Part shown: positions 47,550-58,822 of the stretch, in pieces
Layout of the letters: every line of letters begins with the position of its first letter
Numbering within the stretch: the first letter of the stretch is position 1
Assembly (NCBI GenBank): GCA_015680685.1
Contig: MNCI01007686.1
Coordinates: 227,405-291,404 of the forward strand
Direction: 5' to 3'
Length of the DNA: 64,000 nt
Origin: Gnetum montanum
Lineage: Eukaryota; Streptophyta; Gnetopsida; Gnetales; Gnetaceae
Program-made: the position numbers and the translations under genes
Notes under the pieces: generated by a model
Databases searched by the model: none
What the model was told of the DNA's origin: nothing
What the model saw: the letters and a program-made list of their open reading frames with translations, nothing else

Positions 47550-48180
47550 TCATCTAGCTGTCAACCATGGGGTGTCTACTACTGGTTGTGTGGTTGCTAC
47601 ATACAGGCATCTTTGTCTCACAGTTTCAAGGGCACACCTATTGCATGGAGGAGATGTTGTGCATTCCTCCATGTCATCACCCGATGAATCACTGTATGTG
47701 ATGCATGGAAATTTCCTCTTCTCGATCTTTCCATAAATGTTTACCTTAGATATCTCCAAGGAAAGATCGCAAATCCCTAGGTATGCATCTATTGTACTTA
47801 GCCATGGCCTTCCCATTATGATTGGAAAGTCCCCTTCATTATTGTTAACTTCAATCACCAAGAAATTAGCTAGGTATGACCAACCACACACAGTGGTAAC
47901 AATATCCTCCACCAATCCCAAGGGAATGGTGATGGACTAGTCAGCCAGCTCTAGTTGAATGTTGCTCTTCTTAAGTTGGGGCAGGTTCCAGGCTTGATGC
48001 ATTTCTCGTGATATTAAGTTGACTTCGGAACCTAAGTCAAGAAGAGCCTTATGTGGTTCATTCCTGGCAATTTGTAGATAAATTAGGGGACTCCCAGGGT
48101 CATATAGTTTCTTGGGAAAGTGGCCTACCTTGATCTAGTTGGTTACAGTATGTGTTAACACAACCGTATGCATGAAGCTC
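47550..48180 (-). pseudogene. Retropepsin-like protease remnant, element D
   Basis: LLDLGSEVNLISREMHQ near 48047-48000: the active site Asp is kept but the Ser is Leu. A stop follows, then a clean 123-codon stretch from 47921 with FPIIMGRPWLSTIDA and PCITYSDSSGDD. Downstream only about 200 bp separates it from G-run motif 1, so RT to integrase are missing. Confidence 0.83.
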
Positions 48181-48369
48181 TGATTTTGGTTTGAAGGGAG
48201 CTCTGAAGCCTTGTATGTTGGAAGAGAGATCACAAACTCAATCACTTGTTGTTGTGAGAGCTTGTTTGGGCTTTTGGTTCTAAAGAAGGGCCTTCTCTTT
48301 TTACAATTTTCAGAACCAACAATGGGTTGAATGTTTACAGCTCTCGCAGCATTACGTTGCTGCGGTTGA

Positions 48370-50675
48370 GTGGGGAGTTCCCCTTACATTATTGGAGCAG
48401 GTTGTATGGGAACTATAGGTGGAAGAGGTGCAGATGGAGTTGGAGGATGGTACATGTGTGAAGTGTCTCCCTGAGAAGAAGGAGTCCTCTTAAAGTACTC
48501 CCAAACTTGGTAGTGACGTTGGGGAGTTGTGTGACCCATAGAGTCACTTGGAGAAACCGGCTGCTTCACATAATAGCCATAAGGATTAGGTTGTTGGTAA
48601 GGGTACTGTTGTTTCGGTAGTGGCATCCCCCATGATTGTGGGTATTTTCACTACTGATGTTGTCTAATGGGTTGTGGTGGAGTTCCACTTGGATAGTACG
48701 TTAACGGTTGGTGGAACTGGCTTGGGTTACCTTGAGGATAAGGTAACCTTCGGGGTGTTTGCTGTTTGTTAAGTCTCAGGTTAAGTGCATACACCTCAAA
48801 CTCCTATAGATGTGAGGTGATTGGATAACATCCCTTAGGATGGTCATATTGGCAGATCTCACATCCACCATCATCATCTGTGTCAGAATCCATAACCTCA
48901 TCAGCAGTAGTAAGTTTTCCCTTATCCTTGTCATGTGCAGGGCCTAAATCTCTCCGCTTTGTCTTGTCTTTGTTACTACTTCGTTCCACCTTAGACTCCT
49001 ATACGATTTTCAAGATAGTTTCAAGTTTGGAGTCTAAGGAATCCCACAGTTGATCCACCTTAGCCGATACTTCTATTGTTACTTTTTGAATCGGCAAGGT
49101 TTTTCTGTTCACCAACTCCTCGAGTGGTGACTCATCCTCTTCATCGCAAAATTTCACTCCCTTCTTTCAAAGGGAAGGATCACAGTTGTATTCTTCCACA
49201 CTTTCTCTTTTTCGTAGCTCACCTTCTTCTATGGCTACTTGCTCCAATAAGCGATATATCTCATGGGCTCTAAGTTCTGATAATCTCCCTTGGGCATAAG
49301 TCCTAAGGGTTCTCCTAGTCTCATGTCTTAGCCCATCTACGATGTGGCGGAGTTGATCCCGCTATGCGTACCCATGACTCGGGAAATGATGTAGCAATGC
49401 ATAGTAGTGGTCCATGGTAGCATCCAAGGGTTCATGAGTACCTTGCTTCTATCCTTGGATCTGCTTACGCAAATTAGACACTCTGGAGTATGTTTGATAT
49501 TTATCGTTGAAGAGTTCTAACATCGTACTCCACCTCTTGATGGTTTCCAATTCTAAGGATCGGTACCAACTCTTTGCTTCCTTGATGAGTGTCTTGGGAA
49601 ACAACTTTAGTTTTTGCCACTTGTTCTCTATGTTTTGCAAGGTGCATGCATCATGGAATTCCTATAAATGATTTTGCGGATCCGTGTTGTATCCCCCCTC
49701 AAAGCGTGGGATATTGTTCATGTCTAAGCGCTTGATCCGACTATCTTTTAAGTGCCTTGTTGGAATTCTAACTACCTTCGTTATATCAAGCATGCTTCAG
49801 GTTGCAAGTATGGGCTCTTCATGATCGTCTCTTTCATGACGTTTATGGTGTCTACGTTGTTCCCTACTTTTCCTTCGTTCATGCCCTTGTCCTCTCTCTC
49901 GACTTTCCCGTCGAGGTCTCTCATTTTGTCTACCTATATCCTCACCGTTATGCTCTCTATGACTACGTCCATAGGTGGAAGGAGAGGGTGAATGATGTGA
50001 ATAAGGGGAAGAAGAAGGAGAACCATCGCCATGATGATGTTTCCTACCTTCGCTTCTGTGGCTACGACCCCGATCGTGATGACGATCTAAGTGCCCATCC
50101 TCGTCATGTGTTGTTGTTCCCTCAGTGAACAGTTGGCGTTCATGGGGATCAGAACCAAGGTTGTATATCGTAGAGCATAGGTTCTGATACCCCACCTCCT
50201 CACTTTCGTTAGGAGGGGGAACATCTTTCGATAGAGAACCCATTATGAGTGGTTCACCATCTTCAGTTTCACTTAGGACATGCGGGACCTCTTTGCCCTT
50301 CAACAGTGTATGTTGGCTCTCCTGCCTTGAGTCCCTCATACATTGTGCTTCTATGGAATGATAATCCCTTGTATCAAAGTTACCTATAATGTATTCGTCA
50401 TAGAGCTATGTCATGCTGATCTATGCTAAAGCACGGAGAAGCATGTTGGGGACTGCACGGTCTAGAGGTAATACTATGTTACCTTGCAAATCTCTCCAGC
50501 GCATCTGTTCATCTTGATGGAGGATAAAAGTAAAATCAGGTATATACTCATCGAGATGAGTAAATACCACCCTATATTGTTGAGGCACTGGCAGATTTAG
50601 GTTATGTGTTTTAGACTACCGACTATCTCTAGTATTGTCCCTAGGTGGTGTAATGCTCTTGTGAGAAGAAGACAT
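48370..50675 (-). pseudogene. Gag remnant, element D
   Basis: Starts ATGTCTTCTTCTCAC at 50675. Blocks: HLDEYIPDFTFILHQDEQMRW near the start (50570-50500); a 180-codon open stretch 50339-49797 ending in a very basic Arg/His/Ser/Glu-rich tract like an RS domain; core FHDACTL-type sequence, then KLFPKTLIKEAKSWYRSL and MLELFNDKYQTYSRVSNLRK (49620-49455); a knuckle-like GCEICQYDHPKGC (C-x2-C-x3-H-x3-C) near 48870; and a Pro/Tyr/Gln-rich tail to 48384. This is the least decayed gag of the window but still has several stops. Confidence 0.85.
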
Positions 50676-50800
50676 CTTAGTTTAATTTGGTGTGCTGATT
50701 AACCGTTATATAATTTTTTGTTTAATTAACCCTAAGGTTTGTTTAAGCTCCCAATGATGTGAGTGATTTCCTATGTTCTACTTAGGGCACAAACACTTAG

Positions 50801-50818
50801 TCCCCAGCAACGGCGCCT
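50801..50818 (-). promoter_or_regulatory. tRNA-Asp primer-binding site of element D
   Basis: Minus strand AGGCGCCGTTGCTGGGGA against TGGCGCCGTTGCCGGGGA, 16 of 18, one or two bases from the LTR end. All CpG sites are intact except one. Confidence 0.9.
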
Positions 50819-51054
50819 ATGATGAGTGGCGAGGTACCCCTACACTCAACCATATGAATATGAGCATAACACACGCGATCCAGTCGAACTCTGCAGACTA
50901 AGTGCCTACACGCCTCATGGAACACTTAAGGTTAATTATTCGTTATCTTCCCAAACTTACTTGTATTTGTCATGGTGTATGGTTAAGTAAGTCTGAGGTT
51001 TATGATTTTTATATCTTTTTATGTTTTATCTCCTATCCTATTGAGGTAAAGGGT

Positions 51055-52490
51055 TGTACTGACCTAAATCATCGGTGCAAGGTTGGAATGGAAACAAACA
51101 TCGAGAGATCGTCGGGCAGCCACAGCTGACCCTGCCTTCGCTTGAGGGCAAGCTAGAAAAGTAAACGAAGGTAGAGTGCCTTGGATGGTCTGCACGCAAA
51201 TCAACCAAGGACTTCCCTGAGCATAAGCTACGGCTAGCCCTGGGGTTATCATAAACGAGATGTAAATAGAATGCAAGCAGCGATACAAAATGTAAACAGA
51301 GTGTACTGAATTATAAATAAAGTGTAAACAGAGCTATATTGTAAACAAAGCGTAAACCAAAGTAAATAATGTAAATGGAAGACAATAATGAAACTGTATT
51401 ATATTGTTTTAAAAAAAATGTGCACCGGTCAAAGTGTAGTTGCACACGTGTGGATGGCAAGTCAAACGCTTGGCCCCGAGATGATATGATGCGATGATGT
51501 GATGTGATGAATGTGAGAAATGCTTGGATGCCAACAATCAGGTGTGCCAAGCGCCTAAGGATTGCAGGTTCTGTCCTCTCTCAGAACTACCAATCTCTCC
51601 AATTTTTGCCTTCCAATTTTTTTGCCTCTCCGTTTATGTGAATTGACAGGGTATTTATAGGGTTGGGCCAGGCTCGGGCACAAAATCCAAGAATGGAATC
51701 AACGGCTGTGAGATGAGAGGAAAGTAGATCTAGCAACATGTGTCCCATGGATAGTTGGCATGAGTTGGATGTGTGCTGGATAGTTGCATTCTTTGACTAG
51801 GTTTAATGTATCTGTGTTGGATAGTTTTGCACGAGTTGGATGTGTGTTGGATAGTTGNCCTGCAGTGTGACCTACAATGTGACCTCCAAAACTTGCAATT
51901 TTGAGCTGAAATCTAAAATTTCTGAAGGTTGGGACCCATAGTTATCAATAGTGGACCTTGAGGACAACTTACACCCTTGAAATCAAGTCATTTTGGCTCA
52001 GTTTTGGGGCTCTAAAAGTTGGTGACGTTGATCCTTACGTTGTGCAACATCTGAAAAAGTAACCCCAACGTCACCAAGCTAAAACTGGCATATTTGAGGC
52101 CCAAATCTTGATTTTCTGGAGGCTAGGAGCTGCTGGGGACCTTGTAAAGGTCATGGGGGGTCCTTGTGCTCAATTTCGGCCTATTTTGACTCAATTTCGG
52201 GGCTCCAAAAGTTGGTGACACTAATCCTTACGCTGTGCAGCGTCTAAAAAAGTAACCAAAGTGTACTTAGCTAAAACCAAACATTTTGAACCTAAAAATT
52301 TTGATTCTAGATGCTGGAAGTTGGTGTCGTCACTTATGGGCCCCGAGGGGACCTTGCCTATTGAATCATGGGCCATCGGGGGCTGTTTCGGAGGCCTCCA
52401 AGTTTGGTCACGCTATACTCATGTTGGGTAGCAACATGACTTAGCTTGATTCTTGTCTAAAAGTGCTAGGCCAAAATTAGTGGTGTTTCA
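51055..52490 (-). mobile_element. Solo LTR E nested in the 5' LTR of D
   Basis: 1436 bp starting TGTACTGACC and ending GTGTTTCA, with perfect duplication AGGGT at 51050-51054 and 52491-52495. No internal element sequence, so an LTR-LTR recombination product. On the minus strand CTATAAATACC at 51651-51661 is a canonical TATA, which gives the orientation. Unrelated to the other LTRs. It is the youngest insertion of the nest by position. Confidence 0.85.
51997..52345. repeat. 193-bp tandem duplication in solo LTR E
   Basis: GGGGCTCTAAAAGTTGGTGAC near 52006 and GGGGCTCCAAAAGTTGGTGAC near 52199, followed in both by AATCCTTACG-like or GATCCTTACG words and AAAAGTAACC. It lies in U3 and could duplicate regulatory sequence. 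Confidence 0.8.
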
Positions 52491-53112
52491 AGGGTTGAAG
52501 AGACTAATTACTAACTCTAACTAACTAACTAAGTCTAAATTAACCTAGCGTCAGCATCCGTTCCCACTTACTGTTCACACCCTGAACCAATGCAACCATG
52601 GCTACCAAACGTTAGTCGTTGCTGGGATCACCACATGTAACGCATGTGCTCGAAGCAGTCGTACTGAGGCACTTAACTAGGAGAGAAGGGTTGAGAAAGA
52701 TTTAATAACTAATAAAGCATGTAAATTGAAAATAGTAAATAATAATAAATAGAATCCTTATTAGCCTATTTCATGCACTGTAAGGTTTATCCAAGAAGCT
52801 TGTCTTTATTGCTGTACACAAACTTGTGTTCAGGTACAATGTTTGCTCGAATAAAGATCCGTTCACTTTAGGATTCCTACTGTGGGCACATGGAAAATAT
52901 TCTATCTCTAAAGTGATCAATCTTCTAGAGTTTCACTACAGTCTAAGCCTAGGATGGGAAACAAGGGAGAGCCGCCTCTTATTTATAGATATGATGGTGC
53001 ACTACGATATTGCGGGGGACGATGCAATATCGCGTACGCAATATCATGAGGAATGCAATATCTCGACAGCCGCAATATTTTGGCCCATGCAATATCATGT
53101 TCCATCAACCCC

Positions 53113-53600
53113 AAGCCAATGGGCAAGCTGAAGTCACAAATAGGGAGATTACAAAATTCCTAACAAGGACAATTAGCAAATATAAGAGGGATTGGAGCAC
53201 AAAACTTAATGATGTCCTCTAGGCCTACCGCTCAACCTAGAAACTTCCTATAGGCTACTCTCCTTACGAGTTGGTGTATGGAAAACTACCAACACTCCTG
53301 ATTTAGATAGAACTTTGAACACTATTCGCTGTAAGTGCCTTAGGTCTTAAATTACCCCTAGCACAATGAGAATAGCTCATCAACTTAAATGTGTTGGATG
53401 AGAATTGATTGATAGCCCTATCATCAAATGAGGTGCATAAGGCATATAACAAACAACATCATAACCTCAAGATTCGAAAGGTAACATTTCAACATGGAGA
53501 TAAGGTTCTCTATTGGAACCCCAAACATGCAACAATTAAAACCCTTCTATGAACTACACCAAATCACTTCACTAAGTCGTTGGCCATGTTTCATCTTTTG
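53113..53600 (+). pseudogene. Integrase remnant of element C, second part
   Basis: Continues the frame cut at 44537: QANGQAEVTNREITKFLTRT with the catalytic Glu, then the KYKRDWSTKLNDVL helix, then AYRST-like and SPYELVYGK motifs near 53225-53285, and a degraded C-terminal domain (LWYWNP-like near 53510). Ends near G-run motif 1. Confidence 0.85.
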
Positions 53601-53615
53601 AATCTCCTCCTCCAA

Positions 53616-53630
53616 GCTTAGTCATGGGGG
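53616..53630 (+). promoter_or_regulatory. G-run motif 1 of element C
   Basis: GCTTAGTCATGGGGG followed by AGATCACTACCCATGCTAA. Confidence 0.55.
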
Positions 53631-53639
53631 AGATCACTA

Positions 53640-55214
53640 CCCATGCTAAAATAGTTGTCCTGATTCTTTTCTATATTTTTTTTATTTTACACATTTTTGT
53701 TTTACACCATCATTCATATGTTTAACAATTCTTTCCTACCTTTTCTCTTTTACATATATATATATATATATTTCACCTTTAGTTGTTTTTTCCTATTTTA
53801 TTTTAGTTTATTTTCCTCTATTTACTTTCACTAATAAATCCATCTTATTACCACAGGATGCAATGGTATGGTAGTTGCTTCTTACGAGTTTGCATATTAT
53901 GGGTTGCTTATTATATCTAGTTCGTACCTTAGCATTTTGGATTTTAGAAAACTAAGTTATACTTTCTTTCATGCAATAGGTAGTGAGTCCATGACATCCG
54001 TTCACTCACACTTTTCTATGGTGTCTCGATATCAAGAGAAGTATAGTCCCTTTTCCATTAATCGACTCCAATAAATCTTTGACCTTGGTGGATTCCAAAC
54101 CTGGGAAGGATCCAAGTGGTAAGGAATAGGGTGTGACTTCAAGGGGATGTGGTGGACTACGTATCCTCCTATGATCTCTCGTGCATTGCTACCCTCAAGG
54201 TTTCTTTTCTGTTCCATGATGACAAATAATAGGAAGCTAACATGTCCTTGCATGTTGTGGTTCCCATTTGAAAAATAAAAGAAAAGAGGAAAAAAAACAA
54301 TAATGGAAATTCAAAGCACACCCCTTGGACCAACCAATATATCCTTTCATGGTGTGGTTCCCATTCAAAAAAATAACAAAAAAAAATGATCACGAGAATT
54401 CAAAGCACACCCCTTGGATCAAATAATAGGCTACAAGCACTGGTTATGGGACTTGGAAGCCATGTTACCTAGGCCTGACGATCCCCTCTAACTAGGGCCC
54501 TTCCTTACTTCCTACTGCCCTTTCCTTCTCTATAAGGAATGGTATTTTGTCTCTAAGGGCATGTGCATGTCTTGAGTGGGTGGGTTGACATTAGTCCATC
54601 ACTGCGACGTCATTGGACATGGTCGGTCTTGATCCAAACCTAGAGTAGATTCTTATTGGGTGACTTAACCACATACTTTACAAAGGGATTGTATCAATTT
54701 TGACCTTGGCACTCCATTCCACATGCTCTCCCCCTCATCCGTTGCTCTCTGTTCCTCACCTCACTGCCAGTTTCATGTTTTGATTGTGTATCTTGGTTTG
54801 CTGGTACTTATAAATCCTTTGGTTGGTTCTTGGGGATATGAGCATTAACTCTCGATGGCCATTAGTCAACTATGGGATCCATAGACTCCTTCATTGAAGA
54901 TGTGTAAGGGCAAACAAGGTTGGAGCCTACTCTAGGGAGGACCCACTTGCATATCCTTTACTTCCACTTATTAATCTCTTATTCCTTTGATATACTTCGT
55001 CAATTGTTTCTATGCTATCCATCGTGGGGCCCTCCATCACCCATGCTCCATATTCTAATGTTCTCTTGACTCTGACTCTTCTTTTAACACCGACATCCCT
55101 TCCTCTTTGTTTCATGATTTCTTGAGTCTCTGAGCTTTCGAATTACTCCAATTTTATGCTAAAATTCACAAATTTGGGCCTTTCATTCATTAGTTAATGA
55201 TGGTCAACATAGAC
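53640..55214 (+). other. Inter-ORF region of element C
   Basis: T-rich, non-coding, with an AT microsatellite at 53754-53770. A block with CAAAGCACACCCCTTGGA occurs twice (54312 and 54400), a local duplication of about 85 bp. Confidence 0.6.
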
Positions 55215-55320
55215 AAATAGCTACATCAACTAGGTCCTATATACACATCCACATACATTTACGTAGCCTCGTTGACACAGCCTTGTTGATGTAGCTACAA
55301 AACTACTATATATACACACG
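55215..55320 (+). promoter_or_regulatory. Putative internal promoter of element C
   Basis: CTACATCAACTAGGTCC, GTAGCCTCGTTGACACAG and CCTTGTTGATGTAG words like those in C's own U3 (38825-38935), followed by a TATA-like CTACTATATATAC at 55303-55315. Confidence 0.6.
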
Positions 55321-55461
55321 AAGTGCCTTTGAATTATTTCCATTTACTCATAATGCTAGGGGAGTTTTTCAAGTTTTCTACGTCCAATCTCCTTCTCGAG
55401 CACATCACCTTCCTACCATTTGTCCCAATCCAACCATTATTTCACCCTTTGGCTATTAGAG

Positions 55462-55784
55462 GTATGCTCTGTGTCATGTGGGGGTGGGGGGGAGGGGGGG
55501 TGTGGGGGGTGGGGCGGGTGGGGGGAGGTGGGGGAGGGGGGGAGTGGGGGGCATGATTCTATAGATTATGGTAGTGTAGCTAATCAATGACTTAATGCCT
55601 CTTAGGGTTAATTAAAGAGTTAGTTTTAACTCATCATGATAATCAAAGCATTAGTTTTAATTCAATGACATTCAAGATGCACGTGTCACTGTCATAGCCT
55701 GGCCATGCCATCATGGGAAGGTATATTATTACCATTTTGGGCAACACGCACACATTTTAATTCATGGTTATGCTGTGATTGCAG
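55462..55784 (+). other. Putative leader intron of element C extra ORF
   Basis: TTAGAG|GTATGC donor at 55462, TGTGATTGCAG acceptor ending at 55784, directly before ATGGCACA. The G-run at the motif 2 position has grown into the G-rich tract listed next. Confidence 0.55.
55480..55551. repeat. G-rich tract, possible G-quadruplex
   Basis: About 72 bases, almost all G with single T, A or C breaks, many runs of four to seven G. In A, B and D the same place has only GGGGG to GGGGGG. May include sequencing error. Confidence 0.85.
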
Positions 55785-58585
55785 ATGGCACAAAAACCAA
55801 GGCATCCAAGGGAGGAAGGACCATCATAACCTTGGGACAAGTGATCTAGAACTGGAAGGGAATGGGGCATGCGACCTTAGGAGCACGTAGAGGGCTCACA
55901 TGCAACTGGCCTTCTCTGCGAGGAAGCTAACATGGAATCTATTCATCAGATTCCTAAAGAAGAGGTTCACATAGAAAAATTTCATGGGGACGAGACTCCA
56001 GCGAGAGCACCATGGCTTGAGGTCACCTTGACCAAGGCTTGCCTTAACGCTATCAAGCCGAAAGAGCTGCAACGAACGATCCTTCAAGAATTAAACTTCA
56101 AACCATTCCTAAAAAGTTCACCAAAAGAAGTCAGAACTCAGCTACAAAATTCTCCAATGTGGCCAATCATCACGTCCAATGATGAGTGGTATCTAGGGGA
56201 AACCTATCTCTTTTGGACAAATCAACAACTAGGGTCGCAAGTAAGAATCAAAGACATCCTTGTGTCTTACTCTATAGAGGCAATCACGCAAGCTCTTGGG
56301 TTGCCTAAGAATGAGGCTAATGTGGCAAAAATTTCAAAATAAGCAAACCCTGAGGTGAAATGGAAGTGAATCAAGCAATGCTATGGGTAGGCCGTAAGGA
56401 TTTTGGCACATTAACCACTACAGAAATATTTTACTCCAAATTCGTGCCTTACCACTTAAATCCAACAATAAGACCTAGCAAAACCACCACCTTCTTTGCT
56501 TGTGCATGTGCCACTTCATGTAGGAAATTTCCTATCAGCCTTCCACAGTTACTCTTCTTGGAAATTGAGAAATGGTTCATGGAAAATGAATGTGGAAGGC
56601 AAGCTATGCCCTTTCCCTACCTGATCAGAAAATTGTGCAAATAGGTAGGGATAACATGATATGCTAATAACACACTCTGTCACATCCCAATTACCTTGTG
56701 GTATGAAATGATGAAAGATAAAACACTTGCCACAATAAGAATGAAGGAAGAGAAACAACCAACTCCACCACCTGCACAAGCAATAGGGTTAGACTCATGC
56801 ACAATCGCAAAGCACATACGTGAGATCCCACAATCACTCTTGCATCAACAAGAGCAACAACTGAGAACTAGCAGTGGTGGAGACCCTTCTGTATATCATC
56901 CTACCTTGAGCCATCTAGAACAAGTGGCTCAATTTGTGAGCTTGCTGGAGAGGGTAGGGCTAATGCGTTCGGCCACATGAACACAAGTGCCCATGAGAAC
57001 AAACCCTAATGCTCAAAAAGTAATAGTGTCAATGACCCAACTATTATTTCTAGGAATTTTTGGAAATTTCACTACCTTTTTGATGTACTTGGAGGAAGAT
57101 GAGGGGGCAACTGTCTTGGTAATGCAGCACCAAGGATAGGAAGTCGTGGCAGAAGTGGTTGCTGATATGATTACCATAGCTCTCAATGCACCTACGGTGC
57201 CTGTACCAAATGTACATGGGCTTAGAAATTTGTAGACGTCTGTAGGGACTCAAAGTGGTAGACTCAAAGTAGCATAACATGAAGAATTGTTGGATCGACT
57301 GGTAGGAACTAGGCAACCACTTCTAGATGTCTTTGACCTTCCAGAAAACATCACTGCAACCCAGTCAGAGTTGCTCTCAGCAAAGGGCAAGTGCCTCATC
57401 CTAGAGGGGCAACTTGATGTAGCTCAAGTAGACAATCAATGCTTAACTGTATAAGTTGCCCAGCTAAGGGCCCAACTAGCTGACCCAACTATACTCAACC
57501 ATGACCTCACCAAAGATGAAGCTCTTCAACAGCTTCAAACCAAACTTCAAAAGGTTGAGTATGAACAAGAGTCAGAAATCTTTAACAAGTCCTTAGTGGA
57601 AGCTCATTCTTATTATCTAAACAAGGACTTGATGGAGGTTCGCCAAGAGAATGTTGGGTTGACCGCAGAAGTTCATCGCCTCTACAATGTTGGTGTTGAA
57701 AATCAACAAATGAAAGATTTTATCCACCAACATCAGGAAGAGTTGGCTAGGGTAAACACCAATGTGAGAAGATTGGCTATTTAAAATTACAATCTTTCAA
57801 TGGAGGAAGTTTGAGCCTTGAAATAGAAGTTGAAATCACCACTTGAAAAAATAAGGCCCTCAAGTTTGAACGAGTGAAAAATCACTACAAGGACCAAGTG
57901 GGATTGCAAAAAGAAATTAACAAAAAATAAATCCAGGTTGCAAAGGCTAAGATGAATCAAGCCCTCCAACGGCTCAGGGAAGGAGGTGAGGTATGGCAAC
58001 CCACCAAGCTAAGATTCATCTCAAGGAGCTGTAGATTGAAGAAATGATAGAATATATGGAACTAGAAAACCTTCGTTATGCAAACCTAGCTATGCTTACA
58101 GTTGGGAGGCCACTGTTAGACCTTGAGAAGTAAGTGGGCACCTCGTATTCTTTATACAAGGGCGAGTTCAAGGTGCATAAAGAAACAAAGCAAAAGCTAG
58201 AAACAGTAAATGCGGAACTCGAAGTTCTTCACATCCACTTTGAAGGGCAATGCTCTATTGCAAAGAACTTAGCCCAATGAATGAATGACTAGCATTCAAT
58301 ATCGAATGAAAATAGTTTGCGGCTTGGTTTGTCAATTTAAAGGAGCTCTTCCCTGCACTTCCATGTCCTTGGGATGTTCCTGTTTCAGCACACATTGGTA
58401 AAGTTGCTTGGATTGTGAAGGACCCCAAAAGTAAAGAAGATAAAATGAGGGCTCTGTTGGAGGCTTTCCAATTGCCTCCAAAAGTTGCAATAGCTGCAGG
58501 ACAATCACAACCACCACCTCAACCACCACATGCATGTGAAGCTAGTGAGGGACCATCAGAACCACTGCCACCAGGAACTGTATGA
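55785..58585 (+). pseudogene. Extra 3' ORF (coiled-coil protein), element C
   Basis: Best copy of the extra ORF. A 136-codon clean stretch 55932-56342 holds LQRTILQELNFKPFL, NSPMWPIITSNDEWYLGETY and IEAITQALGLP, the globular first block. Next NECGRQAMPFPYLIRKLCK near 56586-56642, then a Gln/Ser linker. From 57300 to 58290 it is heptad-rich, for example LMEVRQENVGLTAEVHRLYN near 57630. Then LENLRYANLAMLTVGRPLLD (58060-58120), and the C-terminal block FVNLKELFPALPCPWDVPVS at 58328-58387 with AHIGKVAWIVKD, closing with a Pro-rich tail. About 930 residues in all. No enzyme motif is seen. A structural, particle-associated or targeting role is possible but not shown. Confidence 0.78.
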
Positions 58586-58806
58586 TCCTCTTCAACAACT
58601 TCAGCATCTTGGCAGGGTTGTAAGTCCATTGTTGTCAAGGTGTTCAATTTTGTTGTCCATGAACATCACAGTTTTGTAATTTTCTTCCGTACACTTGGGC
58701 ACTTGGTGTATTGCTAGCGTCAGTGTGTGTATTGATATGTTTTGCTATGTGTGTCCCTAGTAACCTCATACCTTCCAAATTGTAAAAAACTTAAGGACGA
58801 GTTTTC

Positions 58807-58822
58807 ACTTAATTGTGGGGTA
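58807..58822 (+). promoter_or_regulatory. Polypurine tract of element C
   Basis: ACTTAATTGTGGGGTA just before the 3' LTR. Confidence 0.8.

Larger units (their letters stand above)
44538..53107 (-). mobile_element. Element D: Ty3/gypsy derivative nested in integrase of C
   Basis: Outer ends TGATGAG and CCATCA, with perfect target duplication ACCCC at 44533-44537 and 53108-53112; removing D restores the integrase reading TPYHPQANGQ. Minus-strand order: 5' LTR, tRNA-Asp primer site, gag, protease, then directly G-run motif 1, inter-ORF region, leader-intron-like segment, a short ORF, polypurine tract, 3' LTR. RT, RNase H, integrase and the 2.8-kb extra ORF are all absent. Its primer site is the best preserved of the three, in line with a younger age. 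Confidence 0.94.
50820..53107 (-). repeat. 5' LTR of element D, interrupted by solo LTR E
   Basis: 50820-51054 and 52496-53107 together match the 3' LTR of D. The U3 part (52995-53107) holds many GATATTGCG/CAATATCGCG words, roughly twice the length of that tract in the 3' LTR. Confidence 0.93.

Noticed and set aside
49752-50128. Plus-strand frames within the gag of D
   Set aside because: Shadow frames of the minus-strand Arg/His/Ser-rich gag segment, open because of its biased codons.
55323-55556. A plus-strand frame ending in poly-glycine
   Set aside because: The glycine run is the G-rich tract, and the frame crosses the proposed leader and intron donor; no homology to the other copies.
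55785-58585. Extra ORF as a retroviral envelope gene
   Set aside because: No convincing signal peptide, membrane anchor or cleavage site; the long charged coiled coils argue against it.
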